Shown here: one piece after another, positions 21,874 to 33,890 of the stretch
How the letters are laid out: each line of letters begins with the position of its first letter
How positions within the stretch are numbered: position 1 is the stretch's first letter
Source: Ampullaceana balthica
Lineage: Eukaryota; Mollusca; Gastropoda; Lymnaeidae
Direction of reading: 5' to 3'
Assembly (NCBI GenBank): GCA_944989445.1
Contig: CALYLW010000041.1
Location: forward strand, 1,885,399 to 1,949,398
Length of the DNA stretch: 64,000 nucleotides
The notes under the pieces: model-generated
Databases searched by the model: none
What the model was told of the DNA's origin: nothing
The model's input: the letters and a program-made list of their open reading frames with translations, nothing else
Translations under genes and position numbers: made by a program

Positions 21874-23609
21874 GGGGCCGTCCATAAATGACGTCACGCA
21901 CCTAGGGGGGGGAGGGGGGTCACACTTTTGTGACGATGCGTGACGAGGGGGGGAGGGGGGTTGAAGAAATGTGACGTCACATCAAAAGGGTAACTTTAAA
22001 TAAAACTTCCACTGAAATATTTGGTCGCTTACAATTTATTTAATGACGTTTTTTAAATTTTATTTTTTAAAATTATTTTTTTAAATCAGTGCTTCTCAAT
22101 GTGCCAGTCGGTAGGCCATCATACGCTGGTTGGCGTAAGCTATCAAGACACGAAAATTAAATCTAATTATAACCCTTAAGTTTGAGAATCCACAAGATAA
22201 CATATGAAATTGCGTCGTTTGATGTTGACATCAAAGCATTTGTGATGTAACCGTTTGGTTGGTTCTATTACGGCAGGAGTCAGCGAACATTTGTGCCCGT
22301 TACCCCAAAATATACAAGTTTATGTGTGCGTTACTACCCCCCCCCAACCCCCAGACTCTAGGTCCTGCTCACATGACTCGGGGATTAAGGGGAGCGTCGT
22401 TAGCCCCCCCCCCATACCCTCCCGAAAATGCTACTGGTGAGTTTTACAAGCATGACAAGTGTCTAAAAATGATCTGAATAGGATTATGTGTAGGTATTTT
22501 AAGTCAAAACAACACGGAATATCCGTTTTCTTTAAAAAAAAAGGGGGGGGGGATCTATTGATAGAAGTATAAACGTTTTTGATATAATTGTTCGATTGGT
22601 TTTTGGTCAAACGCCCCTGGCCATACTAGATATAATGATAAATGAGCCCAATTAAAATTAGTCAAGTATTCTTTAACTTGAATGCATCAAATTCTTGACA
22701 TCGCAATTCGAGAGGAGCACAAAAAACTTTTCTTCTTAGCTCAGTTTTTAAGGCATTAATTTTAAATATCACAGAAGGATACTTGATACAGTCAAGTCAT
22801 GTGGATTAAGATTATTGTCACTCTTGTCAATATAAATTAAAGTAGGGTGGATTTACGTGTATTCGTATAGTATGTAGGTAAGAAATCTACATAGTTGTCA
22901 ATTTTAAAAAAATGCATTTTCTGGAAGGAACCGGTTCAATAATGGGCATATGTTCCAAGCGTACACGTAAAACATGACGTATTTTAATTTATCTAGTGGA
23001 TTGTAGTGGATGTTATATTATATGTCCCAAATGAGTCTGCATTACCCCCAAGAATTCCCTTTTGACCCCAGATGAGGTTATTTACCCCTGTTCGCCGACC
23101 TCTTTCTTTCGGGATGCCCGTCAGTCAATTGAGGGATTAAAAAAAAATACATTTTAAAATTTTTATTTTTAAATAATGTTTTTTCTAAACAAAGACGTTA
23201 ACCGTGATGATTAATAGTCAATGTTTAATTTGTATGCATTAAAATAAAATATAATCTAAGGATGTTAACACAGTTCGTTTTCTGAAGGCCGGTTAAAAGT
23301 TTTAAAAAAATGCTTCACACGGGTTACGATATTACAATGCAGATGTAGACCTTCACTAAATAAATTATATATACTTAAATGACAATAAAAGTGATTTGAA
23401 AAATACTTATTTTGAAATAGAAAATACGTTTTTTTAATTTATCTTTTTTAATTTTAATTTTTAAAATTTTTTTTAGGGGGGGGGATCAAAGCTTTGTGAC
23501 GTAATTTTAGAGGGGGGGGGGTCTAAATTTTTGTGACGATGCGCGACGGAAGGGGGGGAGGGGGTACAAAATTGGCCAAAATCGCGTGACGTCATTTATG
23601 GACGGCCCC
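21874..23609. mobile_element. Composite MITE, GGGGCCGTCCATAAATGACGTCA family
   Basis: The left end GGGGCCGTCCATAAATGACG (21874) and right end CGTCATTTATGGACGGCCCC (23609) are inverted repeats. The 1.7-kb interior is longer than in sister copies and includes pieces of other elements: a TCAGTGCTTCTCAATGTGCC hAT-type end near 22087, and a CAGGAGTCAGCGAACATTTG block near 22275 that recurs at 31112. The core family sequence resumes from about 23330. GAA flanks both ends. Confidence 0.7.
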
Positions 23610-24789
23610 GAACCTGGATGATGTACTTGACGCTCAAATACTCGTAGTCAAATTTTTCTTCCCGATACCTTTAAGCTTGAAAATTTAACTTTAAATACAA
23701 AAATTCATAATAATAGTGATAATAATTTAAAGGCAGTTTTCTATATGATGTAATACGGTTGATTAATTCGGCCGAAATCGTATTAAAATTATAATTTTAA
23801 TTTATGGATTAATTTTTAAATTTAATTTTCTAAGAGTAAGGGTAACAATTTCTAAAAGCTACTTTTTATTTTAAATTTCTAATGATGGAAAATTGTTACC
23901 CAAGTTTTAGTTTCAAACGGATTTACTTTTTATATATAGTTGTGTGTGTGTGTGTGTGATCCGTTTTTTGTTTCATTTGGAAAAAAGAACACGTTAGTAC
24001 AAACTTTTAATTGTTATTGAAATATATTTCCATATTAAATGGAATCTCAACTGTCGGAGTGGGTGACCATTAAAGATTATTATTTCATCGGTGTATAACC
24101 CAGTTACAATTGGTTTTAAAGTTTAACACATTGGTCATATTACATTGAATTCAGATACCCTGTTTGACACGCTACTAATTCGCTTTGTTCTTATCTCTTG
24201 AACGTGACAGAACGTGCCTGAATGGCACCACCACACATGACTCGAGGGCATGCGTACAACAGAAATCAATGTCAAGACATAGCAACCGGTGAAGCTGCTT
24301 CAAGGTTGACAGCTTTAAATCTGGTGACGTTAGAATGGAAAGGTTTCACTAAAGAATTCCCCAGGGTGTCTTTTCTGTTATCCCGAATGTGTTATAGTAG
24401 AATAACAGACTTTCAGGGAAATTTTCCCGACTAGGTAAAACTCATGTCCACAATTTGTATAACATAATTTTATAATTGTGAAAAAAGCAAGCAAATTTTA
24501 CCAAGCAGCATACTTAAAACTGTCACGGCGTGTTGGTTTGTACAATGACCTGTGAAGTCTATTTAAGTTTAAGTGCATTTAGTGGAAAAATTCTCAGACT
24601 CCTCCAAGACACGACGACCGAAGTACTTACAACTTCTAAATGGCACACATTCCTGAAAAGGAAATCATTTAATCAAATTCTAACTTTGAAATGCAAAAGA
24701 ACAATCTAATACAACACTCAGATAAATTAACGGATAAAAACACATTTCGTGTTCGATATGCCAGAACAAAACCTCCTAATAAACAACCC
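23610..24789. other. No gene recognised
   Basis: AT-rich with a (TG)n tract at 23940-23958. A 70-codon open frame at 24222-24434 shows no known motif. Confidence 0.4.
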
Positions 24790-24874
24790 CGTAAAAACAA
24801 AGTTTTTGACTATAAATCCCTTATATATGAGACATAACTAAATATGTGACATTCTCATTAGAGGGCTGAGTCAC

Positions 24875-26431
24875 TTAGACTCTTATAGCCCGGCCTACAA
24901 TACCAACCGCGAGCCTCAACATAAGGGCATTGCCATGGAGATATTCTTCCACAGTGCGTGGGCTGTCTGATCCGTCCGTGTCCCCAATCGCCACAGAGCA
25001 TCGGGTCAGCAGATGTACCACTGTCTCCTCGGCCATACCACATAAACGGCAGCCGGATTCCCTGTTCCTATCGAGCCTGTTCAAGTAGCTGTTTGTTGGA
25101 CAGTGTCCAGTCCGCATTTGCGTAATGAGGGACTGGCAGCTACGAGGGAGCTCCCACCAGGGATCTCGCTTGCGCGGTCGCGGCATTTCGTTGTATAGCA
25201 CCCTTGCCGTGTCACCATTTTCCCAGCCCGCCAGCCATCTTTCCATAAAGATTGTTTTTAACCACGATTTGACTCCCAGCTGAGTAAATTGGGCGATTGG
25301 TTTGGGGCTGGGCAGCACCCTGTTGCGCCAGCAGGTTTGCCCTTTCCTGCTGTGGTATTCCTGCGTGCCCTGTAATGTACTGCAGGACAACCATGCCCCC
25401 GCGAGATCTAATGTTGTCCACGATCTCCAGTACAGCATTGACAGTTTTCGTCTCCAATGAGCTCCAACCCAAGGCTTCCAGGGAGGATCTTGAGTCGGTG
25501 AAGACTACGACTGTTGGAAAAACCTTTCTTCTACATAGGCGTAGGCGCACTTCTTTCACACCCCTGTGAATTGCTTCTAGCTCGGCATCCCCGCCCGAGG
25601 CTATCAATCCACATGGTCCAGACAGCTCAGCTGCTGCTGGTCCCCCCGAGGGGTATTCAATCAGTGCGCCGTACCCGCTTCGTCCATCTGTGAAGCATGA
25701 GCCATCTGCGTATACTCTCACTACGCCGGTTCCATAAGCATTTATATTTCTCAGTGCTTCGTCGTGCTGAAGCTCAACTTGACTATTTTTCCTCACCGCG
25801 GCATTTGCCAGTGTCAAACGTAGATCGGGCGGAGAGAAGCATTCGTGGGGTCCCCTCGCCGGGACCATGGACATTTTCCCCCTGTTTTTGGGTAAATTGA
25901 CTGAAACCTCAAGCTCGTTGACCGCATCCATAAAGGAGGGTCGTTTCAGTCGCGAGCGTTTTACCCACCTGTCTTGTAACTGAAAACAGGGTTCATCACG
26001 GTCCATCCTACGGTATCGTTCCACCGTAGTTAGTATTGCCTTCTCTCGCCGTACTTTGAGCGGTTCCACGTTTGCCAAGATTTCTACCGCGGGGTTGGGT
26101 GTGGTACGCAACGCCCCGCACAACAATCTTAGCGCTTGGTTTTGGACTCGATCCAGGTCTTCGAGCGCTGTTCTGCTCGCAAAGGCCTAGATGGGGAGGC
26201 TGTAGTCTATGGCGCTTCTCACTTTGCTGAGGTAAAGAGCTCTCAGCTTTCTTGCGTCAGCGCCCCAATTTGTGCTAGCCAGTTTTTTCACCAGGGACAA
26301 TTGAGCAGAGGTTTTGGCTCGCAATTCACGTATATGATTGAGTTTCTGGTCCAGTCGCACGCCCAAATACGTTGGTGTCTTGTCCCAATTCAGTCTTTTC
26401 CCGCAGATGTTAAGCACAACATCGTGTATGA
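24875..26431 (-). pseudogene. LINE ORF2 3' part: RT thumb, RNase H, Cys-rich tail
   Basis: From right to left on the - strand: KRLNWDKTPTYLGVRLDQKL and LRALYLSKVRSAIDYSLPI (end of reverse transcriptase, 26187-26431); an in-frame break; a TTPNPAVEILANVEPLKVRR linker region; then RNase H with VRVYADGSCF (first catalytic Asp), a Glu in DAELEAIHRG, Asp in FTDSRSSLEAL and TGHAGIPQQERANLLA. The His-rich LEADxxA position is altered and a frameshift follows near 25250. The tail contains MRTGHCPTNSYLNRLDRN and CRLCGMAEETVVHLLTRC (a CxxC...HxxxxC knuckle). At least two breaks make it non-functional. Confidence 0.8.
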
Positions 26432-26617
26432 CAGTGCTTCTCAAACATTTTAGTATAGCGGACCGGCAGGAATTTTTTACAATGCACCAGGGACCGGTGC
26501 ACTATTTTTCCTGCACTGACAATTTCATCTGTCCTTTTTTTTAGAACTTCTGCGGACCGGCGGCGGATGGCCCACGGACCGGCAACGGTCCGCGGACCCC
26601 CACTTTGAGAAGCACTG
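26432..26617. mobile_element. hAT MITE (TIR CAGTGCTTCTCAAA), copy 2, with 8-bp duplication
   Basis: Termini are CAGTGCTTCTCAAAC and CTTTGAGAAGCACTG; the flanks repeat GTGTATGA exactly (26424-26431 and 26618-26625), the 8 bases expected of hAT. It sits across the junction of the LINE's truncated 5' end and its R1 target. Confidence 0.9.
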
Positions 26618-27165
26618 GTGTATGAGACATAACTAAAAGTATTGATTATGTTCAAACGTGACAAACATTTACAGACTGAAACCAAATTATCTCCCTTGGC
26701 TTTAAAACTAGGCCAAAACTCTAGCAGGGGGCCACTAAACATTCTAAATAGTGATTTATATAGATAATAACACTAAAAATGCATTAATTTAATTACGGTA
26801 CGTTCGATCGATCTGAAATTTTGATACAATGCATTGTTAGGTGAGACGGGTCCGTATGCCAAATTTCAGCTCGATGGCTTCACGGGAAGTGGGTCATTTT
26901 TGACTTTTGTTTTTCTAAATAGTGATTTATATAGGTAAACTAAAAATGCATTAATTTCATTACGGTACGTTCGATCGGTCTGCATTTTTGATACGATGCA
27001 TTGTTAGGTGAGACGGAGCCGTGTGCCAAATTTCAGCTCGATGGCGTCACTGGAAGTGGGTCATTTTCGACTTTACGGGCGTCGCGGGCGGACGGGCGTC
27101 GCAGGACGAGTCGCGGTCGAGGGACGACGGATGAGACGGCGGTGAAGTTAATATAAGGGATTTAA

Positions 27166-28365
27166 AAATACTTTTTCTTTCCACCAGGCATTAGGTTGTG
27201 GAGTGGGTTAACTGAACAAACCAGGAAAACCAACACACACTCACAACTATAACAAACCAGGAAAAAAACACACACTCACAACTATATAAAAATGCAATGG
27301 TAGACACAAATCATGAATAAGTGTTGAACGACGCAATTATCTTCTGTATAGAAGGATCATTTTGTAATATAGACGATAAGGTACGATAATACACCTTAAA
27401 TAATTTGTCACATATTTTTATGGCAATTTTTAAAATTGTTACCCAAAATTTAAGTCGTCTGGTAAAAACAATATTTTGCTTAGAATGAAAACTTCACATA
27501 ACATTTTTAAGACGGGGATTTCCTAATCATTTGCCTTAGCCAATGGCTTTCCTCAAATTTCTTCCCGTTATATCCTGTTCAATGTCAGATTATAAGCGAT
27601 GGAGATTATCATGATTAAATGCATAAGTTCATCAGTTCTGACTCATGTGTGATGTTTTGTTAATTTTTAAAAGAAAAAAAACACATGCTAACACATATAC
27701 ATTCTATCAAACACGTAAACTTTTTGAGCAACGTGCAGATGAAGCTTGGGCATTTCTTCGGAAAGGAAACGAGTGGACATAGCAGCCCCAACCATTTCGA
27801 ACCTTTTCTATAATGTACAATCACACTGGGCTCTATGAGTCTTTCTACAAATTTTCATTTGCAGTTACCGCACCTATACAAAACAGCTCAAAACAACTTT
27901 TTTTTCCCAAAGTCACTAAGAAAACATGCGAAGTTTCTTTTAAGTAAGCTTATTTTTCAGCAAAGTTAGCTACTTCAGATGTGTATGACAAGGCGTATCA
28001 CTGAAAACCTTAAAAAAAAACAAAAAAAAACTGAAATTGGCGGTGATTTCATTTTCAACCCGTGGTTCTGATAAATTTAACGGTTTTTATTACATCTTTA
28101 ATCTTGGGGACGTTACGTGGCGACTCTTTGTTATAGTGCATGTATATATTTGTTATCAATCATCAGTTTAGATCTTCTGCGTCCTGCGTCTTTAACCACG
28201 CATCTTTCCAACCAATCAAATGTATTCGCCACACATCCCAAGTGCTCCGTCAAGTTAGCAACAAGAGAAGTTCATGTTGGTTAAACTTCCACAGACATTG
28301 TCAAATATGTCTTTTCCTGTCTTTGTCCTTTGCCTAGGTTTTATGTCAACTATTTCTATTTCTCG
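27166..28365. other. No gene recognised
   Basis: It includes a short direct duplication at 27218-27290 (ACACACTCACAACTATA twice) and a CTTCTGTATAGAAGGA hairpin at about 27341. The 65-codon frame at 28140-28337 is not supported by any motif. Confidence 0.4.
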
Positions 28366-28371
28366 AAGGAT

Positions 28372-28715
28372 AAAGAAGTGAACTCGTAACCCTCAGACCT
28401 GTCATTACTTTCATCGATAGCAACCTTATTTCTCATAAGATGAAAGTAATGACAGGTCTGAGGGTTACGAGTTCACTTCTTTTAAACACCTCACAAGCGC
28501 CCGCCCAACGTTTTAAAAACATTGTGATGTGGTCACGGGGCGAAAATTTCAGATTGATCAAATGTACAGTTATTAAATTATTGAACTTTTAAGTTTATCT
28601 ATAGTCTATATAAAAGCATCTGTACCGTCGGCTTTTGTTGACATTCGTGAGTTCGCCCCGTGACCACATCACAATGTTTTTAAAACGTTGGGCGGGCGAT
28701 TGTGAGGTGTTTGGT
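28372..28715. repeat. Two adjacent inverted repeats (foldback cluster)
   Basis: The first pair is GAAGTGAACTCGTAACCCTC (28374) to its complement ending at about 28482, with a roughly 20-base spacer. The second pair is CACCTCACAAGCGCCCGCCC (about 28486) to GGGCGGGCGATTGTGAGGTG (ends about 28711), with the GGTCACGGGGCGAA/TTCGCCCCGTGACC core and a roughly 107-base spacer. Confidence 0.8.
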
Positions 28716-28796
28716 AAAATAAATAGAGGTAAAAAAAATATTTTTTAAAAACCAGGTTGTTAGAAGTGGACTAAAAAGAATAAAAAAAACAAACCC

Positions 28797-29313
28797 GTAA
28801 AAACAAAGTTTTTGACTATAAATCCCTTATATGTGAGACATAACTAACAGTATTGATTATTTTCAAACATTTACAGACTGAATCTGTCTTAACTCAACTT
28901 TGCATCATAACCCTAGTGGGGGGGAGGGGTGGGTGGGGGGGAGAGGGGAAAAGTCTGGTCACTGATTCGCTTGACCGAGCTCAGAGTGACACGTAAAATG
29001 TAAACAAAAGCAACCCGTCGCTTCGTTGGGTCGCCTCAATGCGTCAGCTCAAAATTTCACGTGGGAAAAAAACAATAACAAACCGTGAATTTAAATTACA
29101 TACCTCATATAAGGATAAACTAAAAATGCATTAATTTAATTACGGTACGTTCGATCGATCTGAAATTTTGATACGATGCATTGTTACGTCAGACGGGTCA
29201 GTGTGCCAAATTTCAGCTCGATCGGATCACGGGAAGTGGGTCATTTTTGACTTCTATTTTTCCGCCCGCCCAAGACAGAGAGAGACGCCGGTGAAGTTAA
29301 TATAAGGGATTTA
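28797..29313 (+). mobile_element. Dispersed repeat 'R1', full copy
   Basis: It runs from CCCGTAAAAACAAAGTTTTT through AAATCCCTTATAT, a GGGGG-rich block near 28918, CACGTGGGAAAAAAACAATA, ATTACGGTACGTTCGATCG and CGGTGAAGTTAATATAAGGG. It is the most complete uninterrupted copy here, about 517 bp, and has no coding capacity. Confidence 0.75.
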
Positions 29314-29321
29314 ATAAATAG

Positions 29322-29668
29322 AAGTAAAATAAAGATTTTTAAAAACCACGTTTTTATAAGCGGACTAAAAAGAAGAAAATAATTTAAAACTTATTAGTTC
29401 AAGTACTTCGATTTAATATGACTAAAAACGTGGGGTGGGTGTTTGGTATAAAAATTAAAGATTTCTAATTTAGAAGGCAAAAGAGAGATCTATAAGTGAG
29501 AGAATGAGTGAACCGCATATGTTAAACCTCATAAGCGCCCGCCACCACGTTTTTAGTCATATTAAATCGAAGTTCTTGAACTTACAAGTTTTAAATTATT
29601 TTCTTCTTTTTAGTCCGCTTCTAAAAACGTGGTTTTTAAAAATCTCCTTTTTACTTCTATTTATTATG
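29322..29668. repeat. Foldback element, long inverted repeat arms
   Basis: The arms at about 29322-29448 and 29525-29668 contain AAAAACCACGTTTTTATAAG / CTTCTAAAAACGTGGTTTTT and ATATGACTAAAAACGTGG / CCACGTTTTTAGTCATAT. Both arms resemble 28715-28785 and 6893-6930, so the family is dispersed. Confidence 0.75.
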
Positions 29669-29899
29669 AACACAAGACATTACAAACTATCATCCCATAG
29701 AGCGTCAGAAACGTTCCTTCTTTAAATGTTCATCCTCAGTTTGGGATATCCTCCATTAAAATTAGACTTGGTTTCATGGACAATTAAGTTTGTGATTTGA
29801 CTTAATCGAAAATATTTACCTAAAATGTAAGATACCTCTTTAAGTTCTTATACCTTCTGCTCATGTTCTGCATTCAGGCTTTTAAACTTGTCCTTATGT

Positions 29900-30175
29900 T
29901 TAGTCACGTGGTGCTGTCTTAAAATAATATATAGTCACGTAGTTTTGTTTTATAATAATATATAGTCACGTAGTGCTGTCTTATAATAATATATAGTCAC
30001 GTAGTGCTGTTTTATAATAATATATAGTCACGTAGTGATATCTTATTATAATATATAGTTACGTGGTGCTGTCTTATAATAATATATAGTCACGTAGTGA
30101 TATCTTATAATAATATATAGTTATGTGGTGCTGTCTTTTAATAATATATAGTCACGTATTGCCGTCTTATGATAT
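29900..30175. repeat. 33-bp tandem repeat, about 8 units
   Basis: The unit is ATATATAGTCACGTAGTG + CTGTCTTATAATA. Variants change CACGTAGTG to TATGTGGTG. AT-rich, with no coding potential. Confidence 0.9.
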
Positions 30176-30389
30176 ATTCCCTGATCACAGCCAGATCATC
30201 TCTTCAAATTATAAGCAAAGGTAACATTCTTGATTTCTTATAAAGAAATTGTTTCAAGTTGTGACAAATATTTGTTGTAAACAAGCGATGGCTTCGAAGA
30301 TATAACGTTTATCTGCATAATGTTACAAATACATTAATGTATTTTGATTGTTTTCGTCTACATGCGATTATTTTCATCATTTTGTTAAA

Positions 30390-30905
30390 TATATAATTCA
30401 CCAAAGCGAGTATGTGCAAACAAGCATGACGAATGACCCTCGGTGGGGTCGACAATTGTCTCGAGACCAACAATGGTTCTTGCGTTCATTTGCGTTGTCC
30501 TTCACAGAATAACATGATATTCGTAGTGTAGTGGTTATCACGTCCGCCTTATACGGGGAAGATCCTGGGTTAAAGCCACAGCGAAAACATTTTTTTTTAA
30601 ATTTATAAAAATGTGTGTTTGTGCCCGTTCTTTCCCACATTTATTGCGAACATGGCTGACCCTCTCTAGGGTCGGCAAAACACAGTTTATGGTTGGCAAG
30701 CTAGGATGGTGAAGGGTGGTGGGCAGGTAGATAACCGCAGTGCGAATGTCTCGAGACCAAAAATGCGTCAGTGTTTCCCCCCACCAAAGTTCACTCGCGT
30801 TGTTTTGATTTCTCTGTGCTGTAGTTTGTGTCCGTTCTTTACCCACTTTCTTTGCTATATCCATGAGCAAGTCTGCGGCGTATGCTACGCCGGGGGGCGT
30901 ATCTA
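30390..30905 (+). mobile_element. tRNA(Val)-derived SINE, possibly a dimer
   Basis: 30523-30590 reads TCGTAGTGTAGTGGTTATCA, then CGTCCGCCT and a degenerate B box (CCTGGGTTAAAGCCA): the body of a tRNA-Val with a mutated acceptor stem and anticodon loop. The leader ATGACGAATGACCCTCG...GTCTCGAGACCAACAATGG also precedes the copy at 56240-56490, and a related leader follows at 30650-30905. Confidence 0.65.
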
Positions 30906-31107
30906 GTTTTTTTAAAATTGCACATTATTAGGGTATTACAATTTTATTTCCGTTGTAAAAAAATTGTTATTTGAGTCCCTAAAACACAAATAAATTGTTT
31001 ATTTTGTTATTTTGTGTTTGGATGTGTAGATATAGATTGTCCTCTAAATAGGACACTGGGAGAATCTATGGTAAAATAACATCCATGCACAATGTGTGGA
31101 CACTTTA

Positions 31108-33420
31108 ATGCAGGGGTCGGCGAACATTTTCGCCCGTTATCCCAAAATATTATATTTTATACTAGCAGACCCGTCGTGCGTTGCAACGATCTCAGTAAAC
31201 ATGAATACATTTAAAGAAACCAATGAGCAGTAAGTTTAAAAACAATAATGCCAGAAACCTTCACGGAAGAGAGGAAACAATTCCAAGTTTCATAGCAAAC
31301 GGATAAATAAATTGATAATTAAATAGCGTACAAAAGAAGGAACGATATTAAGGGCCCCGGTCCCAAAATGAGTGATAATATAGTTTTTTTTATTGCCATT
31401 GTACTCAAGCTATATTCCTCAATATCGTGTAAAATTGAATAGGGAATACAATTATTAAAGTTCAGTAAAAAGACATTTGGGGCCCCCAGCTCCGAGGGAA
31501 TGGACATTAGGAGTTCAGTGCACTATAGTAATATAGGCTCTTAAGTTTTTATATTCTAAGTTTCGTCAAAATCCAGTTATTTTCTTCTTATCTAACGCTT
31601 AAACTACTTTTTTAAAGCTAATATAGTGGAAAATGACATTAAGGGGTCATTCAATTCGGTGCAAGAGGTCAACTTTAAAATCCTGTTCATTTTAATTCAG
31701 TTTTATTGTGGATATATTTCTCAAGATCTTTAAAAATTGAATAGGAAAAATATCTGAATATGGGCTACCAAGTTTTTGTATACACAGTTTGGTGAAGATT
31801 TATTCATTTACTAAGAAGCTAACGCGTAAACTAATATTTATATAGCTCATATAAGTACAAAACGAAATTAAGGGCCCCGGGGCCCATTCAGGGCAAGATA
31901 TGAAGTTCAGAAACCTGTTCATTTCAATATGGATAATAGTGGATACATTTATCATTATTTGTCAAGTTTTTTAATAATTGAATTGAGGAATAAAATCTTA
32001 AAAATTTAAGTAAAAAGGTATTTTGGGCCCCCAGCCGTGAAGGAGTGGCCATTAGGATTCAATTGCCCTATAGTATTATAATATGGGCTACCAAGATTTT
32101 TGTATACAAAGTTTCGTTACGATCTATTCATTTACTCAATAGATAACGCTTAAACTAATTTTTACAAACCACATATAAGCAAAATATGACATTATGGGCC
32201 CCCGGCGCCCCAAGAGTGTTAAATTTTGAAAAATAGTAGCCAGTTACCATTCCGGGAGCATACTCAACCGTCTCGAAAAGTTTCATGACGATCGGGTGAA
32301 GGGTTTAGTCAGCTATAAAGGACATGCACACATACACACACACAGACATACTTTGATTTCTCAGTATTTTACGCGAATACTAATTTTTATACAGCTAATA
32401 GAAGAAAAAAAAACGACATTTAGGGGCCCCTGGGCCTTTCGTTGAAAGATTTTATTTCAAAAACCTGCTAATTTTAAATCAGTTTCCTCAAAAATAAATT
32501 CCTCAAGATCGTGAAAAATTGAATGTGAAAAATATCTTATACATATACGAAGAAAATACATTTGGGGCCCCAAGCCCCGAAGGAATGGAAATTTGAAATA
32601 CTGTGCCCTATAGTATTTTAATATGGGCTACCAAGTTTTTGTATTCAAATTTTGGTTAAGATCCATTCATTTACTCAGTAGCTAACCCATACATTAATTT
32701 TTATATAGCTTATTTAAAGAAAAAAGACATTAAGGGCCCCAGGGCCCATTCAGTGCAAAATATAAAGTTCAAAACATCTGTTCATTTCAATTTGTATAAT
32801 AATGGATACTTGTGCCATTATTTGTCAATATTGTTAATAACTGAATTGTGAATAATTCTTAAACGTTTAAGAAATGGAACTTTTTGGGCCCCCAGCCCTA
32901 AAGGAATGAATTATGGGAGTTCAGTGCCCTATGGTATTTTAATATTGGCTATCAAGTTGTTATATACAAAGTTTGGTTAAGATCAAACAATTTACAGAGT
33001 AGCTAGCGATTAAACTAATTTTTATATAGCTCATATAAGCGACAAATGACATTATGGGCCCCCGGTGCCCCATGAGTGTTAAATTTAGAAAAATAAGTAG
33101 CCAGTTACCATCCCAGGTGAGTACTCAACATTCTCCAAAAATTTCATGATGATCGGATGAATGGTTTAGTCAGCTATAAAGGACATGCACACACACACAC
33201 AGACATACTTTGATTTTTATATATATAGATTAACGTTACCCCGAAATTCTATTCGGGCCTGTTTTTTGCTTTAAGTCCCCCCCCCCTCCTTGCAATGGGC
33301 CTGGGGCTAAGACACAGCCTAAAATGCATCTGATGAGTTTTAGAAGCCTGACAAGTGTCTAAAAATGCCTTGAAATGCGTAGATATTTTATGTCAAAGCG
33401 ACACGGAATATCCACATTTC
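31108..33420. mobile_element. hAT-type MITE split by a ~2.05-kb element
   Basis: CAGGGGTCGGCGAACATTTT (31112) with CCCGTTATCCCAAAAT is the left part. GTTACCCCGAAAT resumes at about 33235 and continues with AAGCCTGACAAGTGTCTAAA, the same order as at 22275-22540. The split and the imperfect repeat CGTTA(T/C)CCC(A/G)AAAT on either side suggest a target duplication. Confidence 0.55.
31161..33232. mobile_element. Non-coding element with ~300-bp internal direct repeats (ACTAGCAGACCCGTCG...TATATATAGAT)
   Basis: It starts ACTAGCAGACCCGTCGTGCG and ends CATACTTTGATTTTTATATA. Inside, blocks with GGGCCC(C)CGG, CAAGTTTTTGTATACAAAGT and CAGTAGCTAACGCTTAAACT-type phrases recur five or six times in the same direction, so the body grew by repeated duplication. 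No coding sequence is recognised. Confidence 0.6.
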
Positions 33421-33504
33421 AGCTGCAATTTATTTGATACATTACAATCAGTGGCGTAGCTAGAACTTTTGCCGCCCGGGGCGGTCTCCAATTTGCCACC
33501 CTTT

Positions 33505-33890
33505 GTGAGGTCGTCCATAAATGACGTCACGTACCTGGGGGGGGAGGGAGGGGGTCACACATTTGACGTCACATAAAAAACGCGCAACTTTAAATAAAAG
33601 TTCCACTTAAATATATGATTGCCGATAATTTATTAAATGACGTTTTACATGGCTTCACGCGTGTTACGATATTAGAGTGCAGCCTCACACTAAAAACATA
33701 TTTAAATGACAAAAAAAAATGATTTGATGCATGCTCATTTTCAAATATAAAATACGGCTTTTATTTGGGGGGGGGGATTTGTGACGTCATAGTGAAGAAG
33801 GGGTCTAAACTTTTGCGACGACGTGTGACGAGGGGGGGGGAGGAGGTGAAATATAAGCCAAAATCGCATGACGTCATTTTTGACGGCCCC
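33505..33890. mobile_element. MITE, GGGGCCGTCCATAAATGACGTCA family, copy 2
   Basis: Left end (T)GAGGTCGTCCATAAATGACG and right end ATGACGTCATTTTTGACGGCCCC, followed by TTA. Long G-runs occur just inside both ends. Confidence 0.7.

Larger units (their letters stand above)
24843..26620 (-). mobile_element. 5'-truncated non-LTR retrotransposon (I/Jockey-type with RNase H)
   Basis: It is flanked by the 17-base target duplication TATGAGACATAACTAAA (24826-24842 and 26621-26637), within R1. It carries the end of a reverse transcriptase, an RNase H domain and a Cys-rich tail, all on the - strand. The 5' truncation is at the right-hand side, next to a later MITE insertion. Confidence 0.85.
24790..27165. 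mobile_element. Dispersed repeat 'R1' copy, split by a LINE and a MITE
   Basis: R1 starts CCCGTAAAAACAAAGTTTTT, with the inner inverted pair AAATCCCTTATAT (24814) and ATATAAGGGATTT (ends 27163). Its parts 24790-24842 and 26621-27165 are separated by the LINE at 24843-26620. The right part repeats the ATTACGGTACGTTCGATCG segment twice (about 26790 and 26960), an internal duplication. Other R1 copies are at 28797-29313, 35405-36225, 47565-48118 and 52710-52970. Confidence 0.75.

Noticed and set aside
30523..30595. Functional tRNA-Val gene
   Set aside because: The acceptor stem, anticodon loop and T arm are mutated, and the same leader occurs at a second locus, so it is a SINE head.
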